From: Diphasiastrum complanatum
Lineage: Eukaryota; Streptophyta; Lycopodiopsida; Lycopodiales; Lycopodiaceae
Reading direction: 5' to 3'
Length of the DNA stretch: 64,000 nucleotides
NCBI GenBank assembly: GCA_029204225.1
Contig: CM055102.1
Span: forward strand, 25,772,922-25,836,921
The translations under genes were made by a program, and so were the position numbers. Of the stretch, positions 12,857-25,249 are shown in pieces (position 1 is the first letter of the stretch; the number at the start of each line of letters is the position of its first letter). The notes beneath the pieces were generated by a model, which saw nothing but the letters and a program-made list of their open reading frames with translations, had not been told where the DNA came from and did not search any database.

Positions 12857-15800
12857 AGAGTTACTGATGTTCATACACCATTCTTACTTGAAGATTGCTA
12901 TGTGATGCATCATTTTCTGCCTGCTATCTAAAAGCCAACATGTGATGGTCTTTCTCTAATCTGTTCATAACATCATATCTGAGCACTTTTATGGACAAGT
13001 GGGAGAGTTTTTCTCCCAACGACTAAGATCGGCTATTGATTGATCCAACTTACTCCAGCAATTATTTTGAGAATCATCCTTTGTTTTCAACTTTAACTGC
13101 AGGCATCTCCCACAAGAGCATTTGTTTGCTACCAAATATAAGCAAGTCAACAAGTTAACCAAAACCTGCTATTTACATTTTCTTACAAAACACCACAGGC
13201 CGGTGTGAGCCATTTCAATATATATAATTTACACTTTACCAGTCCAATGTGTTCACACTGAGGCAAGAATATAAGTACATGACAATGGTAGCTGAGGATA
13301 AGATACGAGTTGATTTTATTGTAGCATCCTATTCTGTTAGGTGTGAAATTGGGACTAAACAATTGCAAGGTAAGACAAAAACTAGCTCAAAAAGGCCTAC
13401 GTATGTACATGTCCTATCTAGCACAATTTTGCATTGACTTCAAAGTGATGCAACCTGAAAAACTAGGACTTGCATTCATATTCTAAAGAGCAGCTCAAGA
13501 AAACGAAATGATTTCGCAAAGAAAATCTTACCCTAGGAAAGTAACCAGGTTTGAATGGCAATTCCTTCACTAATTTTTTCTTCAAGTCTTCCACTCCGTG
13601 ACCAAATTTTGCACTTATAGTTAAAACCTCCTCAAAACCTCCATGTTGCTGGTACCACTGGTGAGTGCCAAAAAGAAGTACCAGAAATGTTCAAATCACC
13701 ATTGGGTTTCACAAGCTAGTACTATTCAGCTTGTCAAAAGAGTTGAGCAGTTATTCTGTTTTCTTTCCATCTTGAGTCATCGACGAACATATCTATGATA
13801 CATTGTAATCTAAGTAGATTGCAAGTTGAAGGAATAAAATACTGGAAAGGAAACGTTTCAACTTTCCTAAGATTCTCTCAATTGAAACCCGTTTCAATAT
13901 CAACTTTTCAAATTAACATTGTCTGGCATCTAGTGCTAATTTGCTGTAACACACATTATCTGTTTATTGGAGGCAGATCATTCACTCAGGACGTACAGTT
14001 GCAAAAATTGGCTTGACTTTGACAGTGTGTCGAATGTAATTGCAGCCTTGAAAGCTGTGTAACAAATGGAACCACAACTTGATTCAGTTGAGCACTTTTA
14101 CACTGACCTCTCTCTTTTTCGCAATCTCTCCAGGCTTAATGAGATCTTTCTTATTCAACACCAAAATTGTGGCCTTTTCTTTAATAGCCGTAGCACTAAC
14201 TTTCTCCAACAAGTCGACAACCTGGACACACAAGCATTATAACATGAAACGAGCTTCAAAGATTCAATGTGAGGGCTAGTCATGCAGGCAACTAACACAC
14301 CTCAAATCACAAAACCTCTGAATTTAGCAAGGCAATGCCAACAAGCCAAAACACCCTGAATGTATGTTCATATGAATGTGTGCTTGTGCATCATACGAGA
14401 TAAAGTCAATGGATGACAAACGAACTTGCTCTGGTGGCTTGCAGATATCTGCTACTATAAGCAGACAATCTGCATCGAGAATTGTTCTCTCGGTGCTCTG
14501 TACCATCATCTCATCCAGCTTATGCATTCTTTTAGAAATAATTCCTGGTGTGTCATACAATTTCATCTGCACAAGAAAATTATGATTCTCATCAAGGTTA
14601 AATGGTCTCAGCAATCTAATTTTCCGAAACTGTCCAATTGACAATGCCACAAACTTGTCATAACTCCATCTACTACAATGGTTTGTACTTGAACAATTTT
14701 TTATTTCTAAAATTGATCTTCTGAACAAAAATGCAGCTCTTATAACGTTACACCCATTAGCTTGTTCTTAAAGTCCAATGGAAATCAAGCTATGTGGAAA
14801 GAACTAAAGATAGATGCGCGCTCTAACTCCACATTGCACTTCAAATAATCTTGTGGCATTCATCTAGACAAGACAACCTACACAATTTTTCACATGGTCA
14901 AATCATGAAACCAATCTATCCCTAGCAATGATGCTTGTCTGCCAATTTTTGACCTCTAGCCAATTTGAAGTCTCACCAACAAGAATATGGCTCTTAAGCA
15001 ATAGTAAGATCGGCTCATCTTGCTGATTTATGTTTGACTACCTGGTAATTTTGTCCAGAACAGGTGATTGATCTGTGGTTTGCTACCTGGTAGTTCGGTC
15101 CAGAACAGATGCCGGGGATGCGATGACGTGTAGTTTGAGGCTTAGTGGTAACGATAGATAGTTTTTCTCCAAGTAGCTGATTCAGAAGCATGCTTTTTCC
15201 TACATTGGCTTTACCAATCAAGGCTACGAGGCCTACCAAAAAAAAAATAATAAAAGTCTGTCAGAATCAGAGTGATTTTCAGCACAAACTTAACTCTATA
15301 TGGACCTTTCACTACATGGTAACGAGATTCAGCATGGGCAAAGATCAAAATTATAGTGTAACGCTATGGGCATCCAAAGAAGGCCAGTTCTCCCAGACTT
15401 AAAGAATAAGTCCCACATATTTACATATGCATGTGTGTGTGCATGATTATTGATAGTTAGTATGCATGAGTACATTAAGAAATACTGATTGAAGGCAATG
15501 CCCATGAAAGCCTGAGTTCTTTCATTCAAAGTACAATGAGGAAAAATTACAGCGATCAATTTTCTAAAAACCAGAAAAAAAGCTGTCATGTGTGTTGGCT
15601 TGAACAAAGTTTATTACATAGGATAATATACCTTGATGTCCTTGAAGTTTTAGGATTTTTCATATCATGGACTTAAGGCGTTGATATCAGAAGTAAGACA
15701 AACATCAATATGGTGAAAGGATAGATCCTAACATCTCGACTCGGGCCAATTCCAAATGCAATTATAGGACGTTTCTTTGATGGAACGTAAAAAAGACCCT

Positions 15801-16495
15801 TATTTTTTTGAATTTTGTTTTCTTGCTTAGAACTTGTATGACTTGTAGGAGCAAAACAAATCTTATAGGCTAAATCCTAGTTGCACCGAAACGCGTTTTT
15901 GGGGAACATGTTTTCTGAAACCGCGTTTCTCATAAACGAGTTTCTGAAGCCAAAATGTTTTAAAAAAAAAAAATTGAAGAAACAGCTTATGGCTGATTTT
16001 TTTACGGGAACAATGGTCAAACCAGCGTTTTGCCTCCCATAAGTGCAGTAGATAGGGCACAAACAAATCTTATTTTCAATAGCTATTTGGTTGTATTAGC
16101 TCTGGTTCTCAGTAATTGTTAATGCTACAGTTTGGGCTATCAACTCTATGGATGATGATCACTTTGCAATCATTTCACTGGAGATGTGAGTGCAATGCGC
16201 ATACAGTTGGGGGCATAAATATTGGGCCCTTATCGGCAGCATTTCGACCCCCATCTTTATGTACAGGGAGGGGGGTGCAGAGGGGGCAGCGCCCCCCCTG
16301 CTACTGTCGCCGGGAGGGTCAGGGGGAGCTGGTGGGGGGATCGGGGGGCAGCGCCCCCCGAAGCAAAAAGCGAGGTACAATTGCTCTACAGCTCTCTGTC
16401 TCTGTCCCAGTGGAACCATCTATGATCGTAAGGAACAGGCTAGAGGTTAGTTTTGAATTTTTATCCTAACCCAACATGGATTAATGCACCTGAAC

Positions 16496-16553
<58 letters not shown>

Positions 16554-17765
16554 AAGAAAGAAAGTAGAGCTTTCATCTTATACCCATATTGCCCACAAAA
16601 AAATCAAAAAAAAAAAGCATGTTTATGAGCGTTTCTAGTTTCTACCAGAAACCATAAACGCGTTTCTGGACCGCGTTTCTAAACGCGTTTTGAGAATCTC
16701 AGTGCAACTATGGGCTACATCATATACCTTATAGTCCACAAAATGGCCTTACAACTTACATAATGTTCTGATTAATTTTACATCTTTGTGAACATTGGTG
16801 ATTAACATTAGCCTACAAAACTACCTTGTACTAATGTGTGTTCAAGGCACAAGCTACACAAACTCGAAAAATTTCAAAAATTTAAAAGTTTGTACTCATT
16901 TTATACATTGAACCACCAGCAAACATGTTTGCCAAACACATGCAAACGTGTCAAAAGCAACCGCGTTTGCAAGTTTGCAAATGCTTTTGTTGGTGACTAT
17001 GCTAGAAATACAGCTTGTGAGCTCCAAAAAAATTGTACGATCTCAGAGGTAATGTTCTTGAAAACCTACAAAGCCTCCAAGTCTATAAGTCACCAGCTGA
17101 CATCTCAAATTCAAATTTTCTAGCATTGGTTACGGGATTAAAACAAGATGAGTCAATGTTAGAAGGATTGATATCTCAAATTCAGATTTTCTAGCATTGG
17201 TTAAGGGATTAAACAAGATGAGTCAATGCTCTGTGTGTGTGTGTGTGTGTGCCCGCCCCTTAACCGACTTCATGAAGCTGACCTACGAAGTAAAAGTTGT
17301 TGCATAGCTCATCCAACCAAGCATAGTAAAGACGGTTCCACATTTCATGAGGTGAATAAAGGTGAAATTGTAACCGCTTCTATGATCAGGATCCACCTCC
17401 ACAATGCTGGGACGGTCCATGCTCTGCAAGCCCATGCTGTTGCCAAGTTCATGTTCCGCAACAAATTTCCTTTCTGGCTTCTTATTTAGCAATATAACTG
17501 GACCTTCTTTGACATTTTCGCCCGTGGAGCACAAATATCCAAATCTTCCAGAAGCCATTGTCAGCAGCCTCCCATCTTCCGGAAGCTCACTACAAATCTG
17601 GCCTACTTTTAAACAATTCGGGATGATGAGATGAGATGGGAAGCTCGCCAAAAGAAAGTTAAATTTAAAAGACATATTTGTTGAAGCGTTTGTTGTGAGT
17701 GCGACACCCAGAGGTTCTGTGCTGCTTAGCTTGCTGCAGTAGCATCCGTGAACGACCATTTTCAT
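11636..17765 (-). CDS. ERA: ERA-family GTPase, nine exons, probably organellar
   Basis: Era GTPases bind the 3' end of small-subunit rRNA and help ribosome assembly; plant versions act in chloroplasts or mitochondria. Exons (minus): 17375-17765, 15087-15232, 14426-14566, 14108-14221, 13532-13657, 12667-12765, 12294-12398, 11998-12078, 11636-11710 (TAG at 11636-11638). All have GT-AG borders; intron 1 is phase 1, the others phase 0; the join is open for 425 codons. Visible motifs: G1 GKANVGKS (residues about 137-144), KPQTTRHR (161-168), G3 DTPG (184-187), G4 NKKD (249-252), G5 SAK (279-281), and a KH-domain GKGG loop (373-376). About 130 residues, rich in Ser and basic residues, precede the G domain, ending in DPDHRSG, as I recall for plastid ERA. 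The ATG is preceded by an in-frame stop. Oddities: Ala where family members usually have Pro in GKPNVGKS, and a Met just after it. It looks intact. Confidence 0.92.
15042..15131 (-). promoter_or_regulatory. Duplicated 5' splice site at end of ERA exon 2
   Basis: The 3' end of exon 2 and its donor are tandemly duplicated with a 45-bp period. In gene orientation, both copies contain a segment starting TGTTCTGGAC and ending TACCAG|GTAG. The first donor leaves exon 2 ending at 15087. The second would end it at 15042 and add 15 codons with no stop and no frame change. Use of the first donor gives the family-typical junction into the MKLYDTPG exon, so it is taken as the main site; the second is a potential in-frame alternative. 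Confidence 0.7.
15876..16712 (+). mobile_element. hAT-type non-autonomous element in ERA intron 1
   Basis: The element is 837 bp. Its ends are inverted: CCTAGTTGCACC at left and GTGCAACTATG at right, each followed inward by GAAACGCG/AAACGCG-rich sequence. It is flanked by an 8-bp target duplication with one mismatch (GGCTAAAT at 15868-15875, GGCTACAT at 16713-16720). The interior has a G-run module (about 16262-16370) and an (AG)n tract (16499-16550). No transposase reading frame is present. Related units lie at 38814-39783, 53035-53190, 55006-55622 and 61199-61225. It sits antisense to the spliced gene and does not touch exons. Confidence 0.85.
17095..17226 (+). repeat. Tandem duplication in ERA intron 1
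   Basis: A segment containing TTTTCTAGCATTGGTTA and AACAAGATGAGTCAATG occurs twice in a row (about 17101-17159 and 17169-17228) with a few differences. It is a simple local duplication with no coding content. Confidence 0.8.
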
Positions 17766-18154
17766 ACCTGCTGCTATTATATCTTCCTATATGAAGAGTT
17801 TTGGGTGTGTAGACTCAACCTCTCAATGCCATAACTAGCCCATTCTTTACTACACAACATAGCTCGACGTCGGCTTACAGAGCTCCTGAGCTATTTCCAG
17901 ATTTTGCTACCAACCACATAAAATGTCAGAGCAACACAACCTCCGCCTGATTACCTCAAAGATAAGAAGTAGATGATTATGTGAATCCTGTGTGTGCAAG
18001 CTATCCCACCCCGTTCCCCATTTTGCAACCAAGGGCAAAGGAACAATAACAGCATACTCGTCATTCAGTCGATTTGATCAATCGATTTTCTCCTAAGGAT
18101 GGAAAACAACAAGGAACAGCAAAAGTACTAATCAAAGCATCACACAGCCTCCGC

Positions 18155-18235
18155 TGGGTGTGTGTGTGTGTGCGCGCGCGCGCGCGCGCCTCCGCTGGGT
18201 GTGTGTGTGTGTCTCTATCTCTCTCTCTCTGCAAC
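18155..18235 (+). repeat. Alternating GT/GC tract upstream of ERA
   Basis: Two copies of CCTCCGCTGGGTGTGTGTGT surround a run of about 18 alternating GC bases and are followed by a CT run. The block lies roughly 390-470 bp upstream of the ERA start codon, so it falls in the likely promoter or 5' leader. Alternating purine-pyrimidine DNA of this sort can adopt Z-form under supercoiling; a role in expression is only inferred. Confidence 0.75.
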
Positions 18236-18429
18236 GAACAAATGAGGAGGGATAACGAACGAGAGACGAGGATTGGCTCCAATTACGGATTGGGTTGTCG
18301 TGAATTTTGTAGTGTACATTGACATGATAAAAAGAAGTGATGTTGTGGCACACTTTGATTTGTTCGCATCCTTTATGCACTATTATAACTATGGCTTTGT
18401 TAAAAGTTACCACATACACTCCATAGATC

Positions 18430-18835
18430 TTTGGCCATTTTTTTTTTTAAAGCTTAAAATCAATATCATATATGTACAAATAAAAAAGGACGGCAACCCA
18501 AGGCCGAGTCAGCTACAAGTCCATAAGGACAGCCTATAAAGCCAAACGACGAAGACCATAGCATACCACGCAAGGCAGCGGTCCAAAACTAACTTAAGTA
18601 GTGCGAAGAAAAAAGGTAGTCAGCCGAATACAAGCTATAGCCGAGAGGGGAGGAAAGGCACCCTCAAACAATACCTATTTAAATTTTTACATAGCTATTG
18701 GGTAGCTTAATTCATTTTTGCCGTTCGTTCTACGGTACTATTTTAAATACTTTAATCTTCTTGTATGATCATGGGTTTTCCCATCATTTTTAATAAAAGC
18801 AGGGATATTATTATTATTATTATTACTCAAACACC
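18430..18835 (+). mobile_element. Possible LINE 3' end
   Basis: The stretch ends in ATGGGTTTTCCCATCATTTT, AATAAAAGCAGGGAT and then an (ATT)n tail at about 18809-18827. This resembles plant LINE 3' ends with a short tandem tail. No endonuclease or reverse transcriptase sequence precedes it, so the call is tentative. Confidence 0.3.
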
Positions 18836-19278
18836 TGCTAATTCCTTGTCGTCCAAATCTTTGGCCTTTCATAGCATATGCATAGTCACCCGTCTTAGTA
18901 AATGAATACTAAGTCAAAGAAAATGTGCAATATTAGAAAAAGTTATATTATATCATAGTTGATACTTTGTTGGTATCACCTTTGCAATACACAAGCTCGT
19001 TAATATCAATCACCAATTGTGAACATGTTTTTATTATATGTCAAAAAATTTTAAAAAGTGTAATACTTGCACCCTATTAATACCTACCAAAGATTGTACC
19101 TTTCCTCAAACTAATATATCGGCCTTGACTCACTTCGAGGTAGATTATTTTGAGGACTAATCCAACTCGTAGCCATTATTCTTAGCAAAGGTTCCTGACC
19201 AATAGGGTAGCTAACCCTCGCCTAAGTGCATCCTTCACCTAGGTACTGCATTTAATGACTTTTCTTAAAGGTTCCAAC

Positions 19279-21243
19279 CTAATTTTGGTATTCTGGCTTA
19301 CTTGTCCATGTCAATGGATCAACTTTAACTGCTCGTTCGCGATTCTCAAATGTAATTTTTTCTGTTTCCCAGTTATGAATTACTTGCACAACTCGTAACC
19401 ATGGACACCTTAATAGAATGCGATAAACTAATGGTGCTTCCGGTAAGTCCATTACTACAAAAGTAATGACAAACTGGATTCCCGCAATTTTTACTAGTAT
19501 AGCTTCCACTATGCCTTTAGGACGAACTGTAGTCTGATCAGCTAACTTGATTGCAAAATTTGCAGGTTTCATCCTTGTAAGGCCCCGGGCCCCATTTAGC
19601 ACATAGCTTTGTTGAGATTAGATTGACTCCTTAACCTCCATCTATCACGGCTGCCTCTCGACTAAATTGTTTATGTTGTAGTAGCGAGGTGATATTTCTC
19701 TGCTCACTCTCTTAGGTTGCCCCTACATTGAGTACTTTGTTTGAATCTTCAAAGCCAACATAAGATAGTGGTTCCTCCTAGACTTTTGGTTTTATCTTGG
19801 TCAATCTATTGGCTAACACTTCTTTAGCTTGAGGTTCCAACTTGAGAAATTTTCCCAATGTAATATTCATTTGGCTAGATCGAATATTCACGATCAATTC
19901 TATTTGCGACACTTCAGGTTCGGTCATCTTGAAGGGTTCTTCGCGATGATGCAACTGAGTGTTAACATTCGTTCGTTGATGCATTCTTTGCAAATGATCA
20001 TGTAAATCTGATGGCAGCACATGTGTGAATCTCTACTACAGCTCTGGAGGCTTCCAATGCCTCCTCTTCTTGTAAGTCTTTGATCCACTACCTCATGTTG
20101 TGTATTTCTTCTTCTCTTGAGATTTGGATACACCCCTGATGTGGTAGGTAGATCAGTAGCTAGAACAGATTTTGCAGGCATTGGATCAACAACAACTCCT
20201 TTCTACTTCTGAGCTCGTGTGACAACCATCACTTGTAAACTTGGTTCAATAGGTTGGACTACTGGTCTTTGCTTAATTGTAATCATATTCAAAGGAGCAG
20301 ATACTAACGGTGGTTTTGGTCTAGCTGGATAGTCCTTGTAACAATGTCCATAACCGCATTCCCGACAAAAGTGATTATTCTTTCCTCTATTCAGACATTC
20401 AACAATCCTATGATTTTTTCCACATCCAAAACATCCAAGTGGTGCTCTAATCCACTATCTAGACTATTGTTAGTGTGCAGCAACATAGATAGCGTATTGG
20501 TCTGAAGAACCAATATCCTGATTTGTATTGTAATTCCATTAGTCATTGCCAATCGAGGGTTCTGGTTCCATCATATTCGCACAATGAACATGTTGTATTG
20601 ACGGAGCTATCAAGGCTAATCGTCCGGATACCAAGGCCACGGGCCTTACCATCAAGTCCCTTCCAATTAAGATTTTCACAATATTGGAACTTAGCATCTG
20701 ATTCATCATTTGAATCTTCATCCTCTTCGTGCATTTGCATCATCCATTGCATGTTGTAATGACGTATAATCTGCTCGACGTTTGAGTTCACGTATAATCC
20801 TCTTCGGTAGACCTGCTAAGAACCACATAATCATAGCATCATTATTAATCAGTTCAGGATCACACTCTGATCTGAGATGCTTGACTCGTTCAATATAATC
20901 TCGCACCCATTCTCTCTTTCCCATTTTAATCTTACTTACAAGTAGAACTTCTTGGGTTTAAATCTCATTATTAGGACATCTTTAACCACTTTCCAATCAG
21001 ATCGTTTTGTCAAGTCTTGATTGTAAAACCAATCCGAGCTGCTCCAGTTAAGGACATAGGAAATAATGTAAGTTTATCCCCTAGATTAACTTCACCATAG
21101 ACCTCACATGATTCAGCAAAGACTTTGACAAATCTAACTAGATCGGATAACTCATTATACTTTGGCAATTCTAAACGAGGAGTTCTTCTAATAGTTGGAC
21201 ATGGTGGCAACTCTACTTCAAGTTCAGAATATGAGTTTGACAT
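19279..21243 (-). pseudogene. Ty3/gypsy gag-protease remnant
   Basis: Reading minus from 21243: a gag N-terminus (LPKYNELSDLVRFVKVFAES), a capsid segment (MGKREWVRDYIERVKHLRSE, 20718-20924), two zinc-knuckle-like motifs CFGCGKNHRIVEC and CRECGYGHC near 20345-20435, then a retropepsin tail (LADQTTVRPKGIVEAILVK through LLRCPWLRVVQVIHNW, 19279-19602). Stops and frameshifts break it. It lies left of, and antisense to, the reverse transcriptase fragment at 21436. Confidence 0.75.
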
Positions 21244-21435
21244 TCTTTCGAACTATTTTAGAACAATAATGAGATTGGATCTACATTTTTCAATTAACTC
21301 CTATCTCTTATCGGATCTGTAAAAAATTTATCACTTGACAATAATCAGATTTTGATTTTGGAAAAAAGATCTTGATCAAGCGATCGACACTTTGTTGAAA
21401 TTTATTTGGTTGACCTTGGAGTCCATAGTTTGGAA

Positions 21436-22090
21436 TAAGATCATCTGGCACACTTGGAAAAAGTGCTTGAACGTGGTCGTGAGTACCAGATTTTCTTGAA
21501 TCTAGATAAATGTCAGATTTGGATTACTCATGGGATTGTTCTTGGACATGTGATCTCAAGACATGGTATTGTTACGAAGTACCCAAAAATCAAGATTATT
21601 GTGAAATTACCTCCACCAGGAACAATTAGAGGAGTTTACATCTTTATGGGTCATGCAAACTATTATTGAAAATCTATCTTATTCTTTGTGGATCTAGCAC
21701 AACCTATATATAGATTAACTATTGTACCAATTTGGATAGGTGAGGCATTGGAAGCATTTGAAAAATTGAAAAAAGCCTTAGCTTCTACACCAATATTACG
21801 AGTTTCTAATTGGACAATCGAATTCCATGTGCATACTGATGTGTCAAAATATTCCATTGGATCTATGTTGACACAACTAGGTGAATATAAGAAGAGTTTT
21901 CGATTAGATTTGCTAGCATGCAACTTAATGATGCTAAAGTGAACTATGCTACCACCAAACGAGAAGCATTGGCTATGGTTTTTCTAGTTAAAAAGTTTCG
22001 ACATTATTTGATAGCCACACATTTTGTGTGTTATACTGATCATCATCCTTTGCTTTATTTAGTAAACAAAGCAAGCACATTACAGAGTTG
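21436..22090 (+). pseudogene. Ty3/gypsy reverse transcriptase - RNase H remnant
   Basis: 21454-21669 encodes the RT thumb region (NLDKCQIWITHGIVLGHVIS, then KLPPPGTIRGVYIFMGHANY). 21688-22090 encodes the RNase H part (TPILRVSNWTIEFHVHTDVS, then NYATTKREALAMVF and TDHHPLLYLVNKAS). A stop at 21667 and a frameshift near 21930 separate the pieces. The sequence then changes abruptly to unrelated DNA. The strand is opposite to the gag-protease and integrase pieces on either side. Confidence 0.8.
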
Positions 22091-22479
22091 TAGACAAGTA
22101 CACAATGAGATAGTTTCACCCCACTTGCCTCTGACATCTCGTCGTCAAACTCAGCTACCAACATCAGCTGCGCCAACTCTCTCTACGACTACCAGATCAA
22201 GCCTACCCATCTCCCATTCTCTGCCATAACCCTCGCCACCGATTTCTCAAATATGCCTTATGTGATAATTGGCTCCACAGTTCAAGTCACATAAGCGCAG
22301 GCCACATCCCCCCCCCAATGCTACAGCCATGTCACTAGCTACCCAAAGGTTCATGGAATTGTTCAATGATCCCAACCCCTTGGACTTGAATGAAATTTTT
22401 TTTATGCCCCAGAGTCATGATCAACTCGACCCTAGCTCCCCTAGAATGGGATTCAATCAATTCCTGAATGACTCACAAA

Positions 22480-23420
22480 GATTAAATGTCGTCACATCTA
22501 GTTTTACATACTTTGAAAATTCAATCGGCATAACTGGATCTTGACCATAAACCAATTGAAAAGGTGTCTGGTTTGTACTAACTTTATAGGCTGTTCTAAA
22601 TGCCCATAATGTTGCACGTAACTTATGTTTTCAATCAGAACGACTTGCCTCCACTGTCTTAGTCAGAATAGTGCAAAGAATTTTGTTTGAAGATTCTGCT
22701 TGTCCATTACCCCTCGGATAATACGGAGTACTAAATCGATGAATAACAAAAAAAAATTCCACTAAACACTTGATGGTTTCATAAATGGATTTTCCGGTCA
22801 CTAACAATCTCAAATGGACAGCCAAATCGAACAATAATGTTCTCATATAGAAACCTGGCAGTAGTCTTTGCATCAACAACATGAACCCATTTGGTCACAT
22901 GGTCCGTCGCTACGATAACATATCTAGCTTGAGTACCTCATGCCGCAGGATGAAGAGGACCAACATAATCAAGTCCCCATTTTTCAAATGGTACTTGTGC
23001 TAAAACTGGATGTAAAGGCTCATAATTCTGTTTCGTAGGACGACGTGCACGTTGACAAACATCACAAAATTGACTATATTTCTCAATATCTTTATGAAGC
23101 ATAGGCCACCAATAGCTTGATTGCATAAGCTTTCAAACAATGATATCAGATGAAAAGTGCCTTCCCCCCATTCCATCATGTGAAAAAATAATTAGATTGG
23201 ATACTTTGCATGGTAGAACGCATCTTCTAACTATATCATCAACTCCTCGCCTATGCAATTGACCAACAATCAATTGATAAGATTGCATCTTTAGAATCAA
23301 ACGTCGTTGTTGAACCTTAGACAAGGATTCGCTAGATTGACCCATCATTATATTCAACTATATTTGTTGCCCATTCAAGTACCGCTTCAACATAAAATAG
23401 TGCAGCATTTGGTAGTTCAT
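22480..23420 (-). pseudogene. Ty3/gypsy integrase (zinc-binding and core) remnant
   Basis: The minus strand shows a zinc-binding region (SYWWPMLHKDIEKYSQFCDV, CQRARRP), the core start (KWGLDYVGPLHP), the third catalytic-residue region (FSTPYYPRGNGQAESSNK) and ALWAFRTAYKVSTNQTPFQL near 22560. Several frameshifts. Its own C-terminal domain should lie to the left in this orientation but is not there. Confidence 0.8.
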
Positions 23421-24894
23421 CATCAACTTCAGTATTAACTGGTGTTGTTTGTATTCTCGAAACGTGATTGGTGGGAGGATTCGGCCGGTGTTAGCTCATA
23501 AATAGCTAACACACATTCAACTCAAAATCTGTGCACTTTATTTATCCAAATAATACATTGCCAATGAAGAGAGGAGAGATCCAACTACATATCTTTTCTT
23601 TGTGTTAGCTTTGATGACTCTTTTCAACTCCCCAAGGATGGTCTTATGCCAGGTCTTATGCTAGTCATAAGGCTGGACTTTTTCCTTCACAAAGTCTATA
23701 TGAGATTCGATTAACAATGGAGCATCTGTGAAACTATCCTCTCCTTCCACAAGTTTGTCACCATCATGAAGTTATTCAGAAGATGTGCGACAGCCTAGAG
23801 GACTAGATCTTTGGTGGCATCTATGAGATAACCATCATTAGTTTGGTATTGATTCATCCTAGTGTCCACAAATGGTTTAATGATCGGATTGGCCAATTTA
23901 TGCGACCGGGGGGGGGGGCTCCGTCACATGCACCTTGTGCACTACTCCTTGAAAGGTAATGTAAAACTTGGCTTTGGCCTCATCTCACATGCCAAAAGCC
24001 ATACTTATAAACTCCACATTGTTTTTACTTGAAAACGAAATGGCATGAATGCCCTCACTTTGAGTAGAGGCTCAACGAGGGTTAATCATTCAGGCACTCT
24101 GCCAGTGCTAGGCAAAGCCATGATGTCTGTTGAGGTTGGAACATCATGCAAGACAATGAATTTGGGTGAAGTAGAAGTATCTGATTCAGTCGAAGACATG
24201 GTTGCAGTAGATAAGATAAGTAGAAGTCTTAGAAGCATATCAGAAGACAGTTTAAACGTTTTACAAAAGTTTGGTCGTGGAAAAAATTTGCAAGAGTTTC
24301 GCTAGCACTAGTGAGAAATTAATTCTAAATGAGCCCTTTTATTGGAAAATTTGGAGGGTCTATTAAACAAAGTGCTAGTTTGGCTTATCAGTTCTAGACA
24401 AAAATTTGCATGTTTAGTACAATGAAAATAGCTTCCAAAATTAAGATTATTGGCCAATAGGGTAGCGGGAGAAAGGTTTTGAAGATCTGGCAAAGGTTCA
24501 ACCCTCGCCTAAATCCAATCTTCACCCAAGTACTGCATTTAATGACAATTTTTAGGGTTTCAACCTTCATCCAACCTAATTTTGATGTTTTAAATCCACC
24601 TGTCAAGTCGATGAAGGTCACTTGGCGAAGGTTCTCAAAGTCACATAGAGCTTAACTCTTGCCCAGCTAGAAATTAAGTACTTTTGGTACAAAATTTGAC
24701 TCTGATAGTGATATTTGAGTCATTTAAAAAAAAATTATAAATACTTTTTTTTATCTTTTTCTAATCTGATGACTTTTTTAACTTTTGCTCATCATTTTTT
24801 CTCTTTTCTCTTTTCCATTTTCTGTCTTTTTCCAAAAAAGCAAAAAATAGATAATAAAAAACAACAAAATTGCAAAATCAAATGAAGATCAAAA

Positions 24895-25225
24895 ATCAGA
24901 TTTGCAATTTGGCTGGAGGATCTGGCTGCCAGAACTTGCGTAATTGGTTGCCATTCACAAGGGTATCAAATCTTCATCCATCAAGGTGTTCCAAGACCAC
25001 TACTCCATAAGATAGAATCTCTTTAACTTTGTATGGTCCTTCACCTATAAATTTTAATTTCTCCTTGATCAGATTCATTTTATACATCAAGGCAAGATCT
25101 CCTTCCTTCAAATTCTTCTTATATAATCGACGATCATGCCATATTCTTTGCAACGAGCTTTCTCCGCTGCTAGTGCATGAATTGCCATTAAGAAAGATTC
25201 AATAGCAGCTCCATTAGTAATTTTT
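24895..25225 (-). pseudogene. Ty3/gypsy integrase C-terminal domain remnant
   Basis: The minus strand reads WHDRRLYKKNLKEGDLALMY, then KLKFIGEGPYKVKEILSYG and VNGNQLRKFWQP, the usual end of a gypsy integrase. A frameshift near 25145 separates it from ESFLMAIHALAAEKARCKEY. It lies on the upstream side of the core at 22480-23420, so it is either displaced or from another copy. Further down, 24400-24650 resembles the protease-distal end seen at 19190-19350. Confidence 0.7.
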
Positions 25226-25249
25226 CAAACACTAGACACCTTGCCGATC

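Noticed and set aside
12489-12905. 138-codon plus ORF
   Set aside because: Antisense to ERA exon 6 and its introns; includes a CT tract.
16116-16469. Several overlapping plus and minus ORFs in ERA intron 1
   Set aside because: They read through the G-run module and terminal repeats of a non-coding hAT element.
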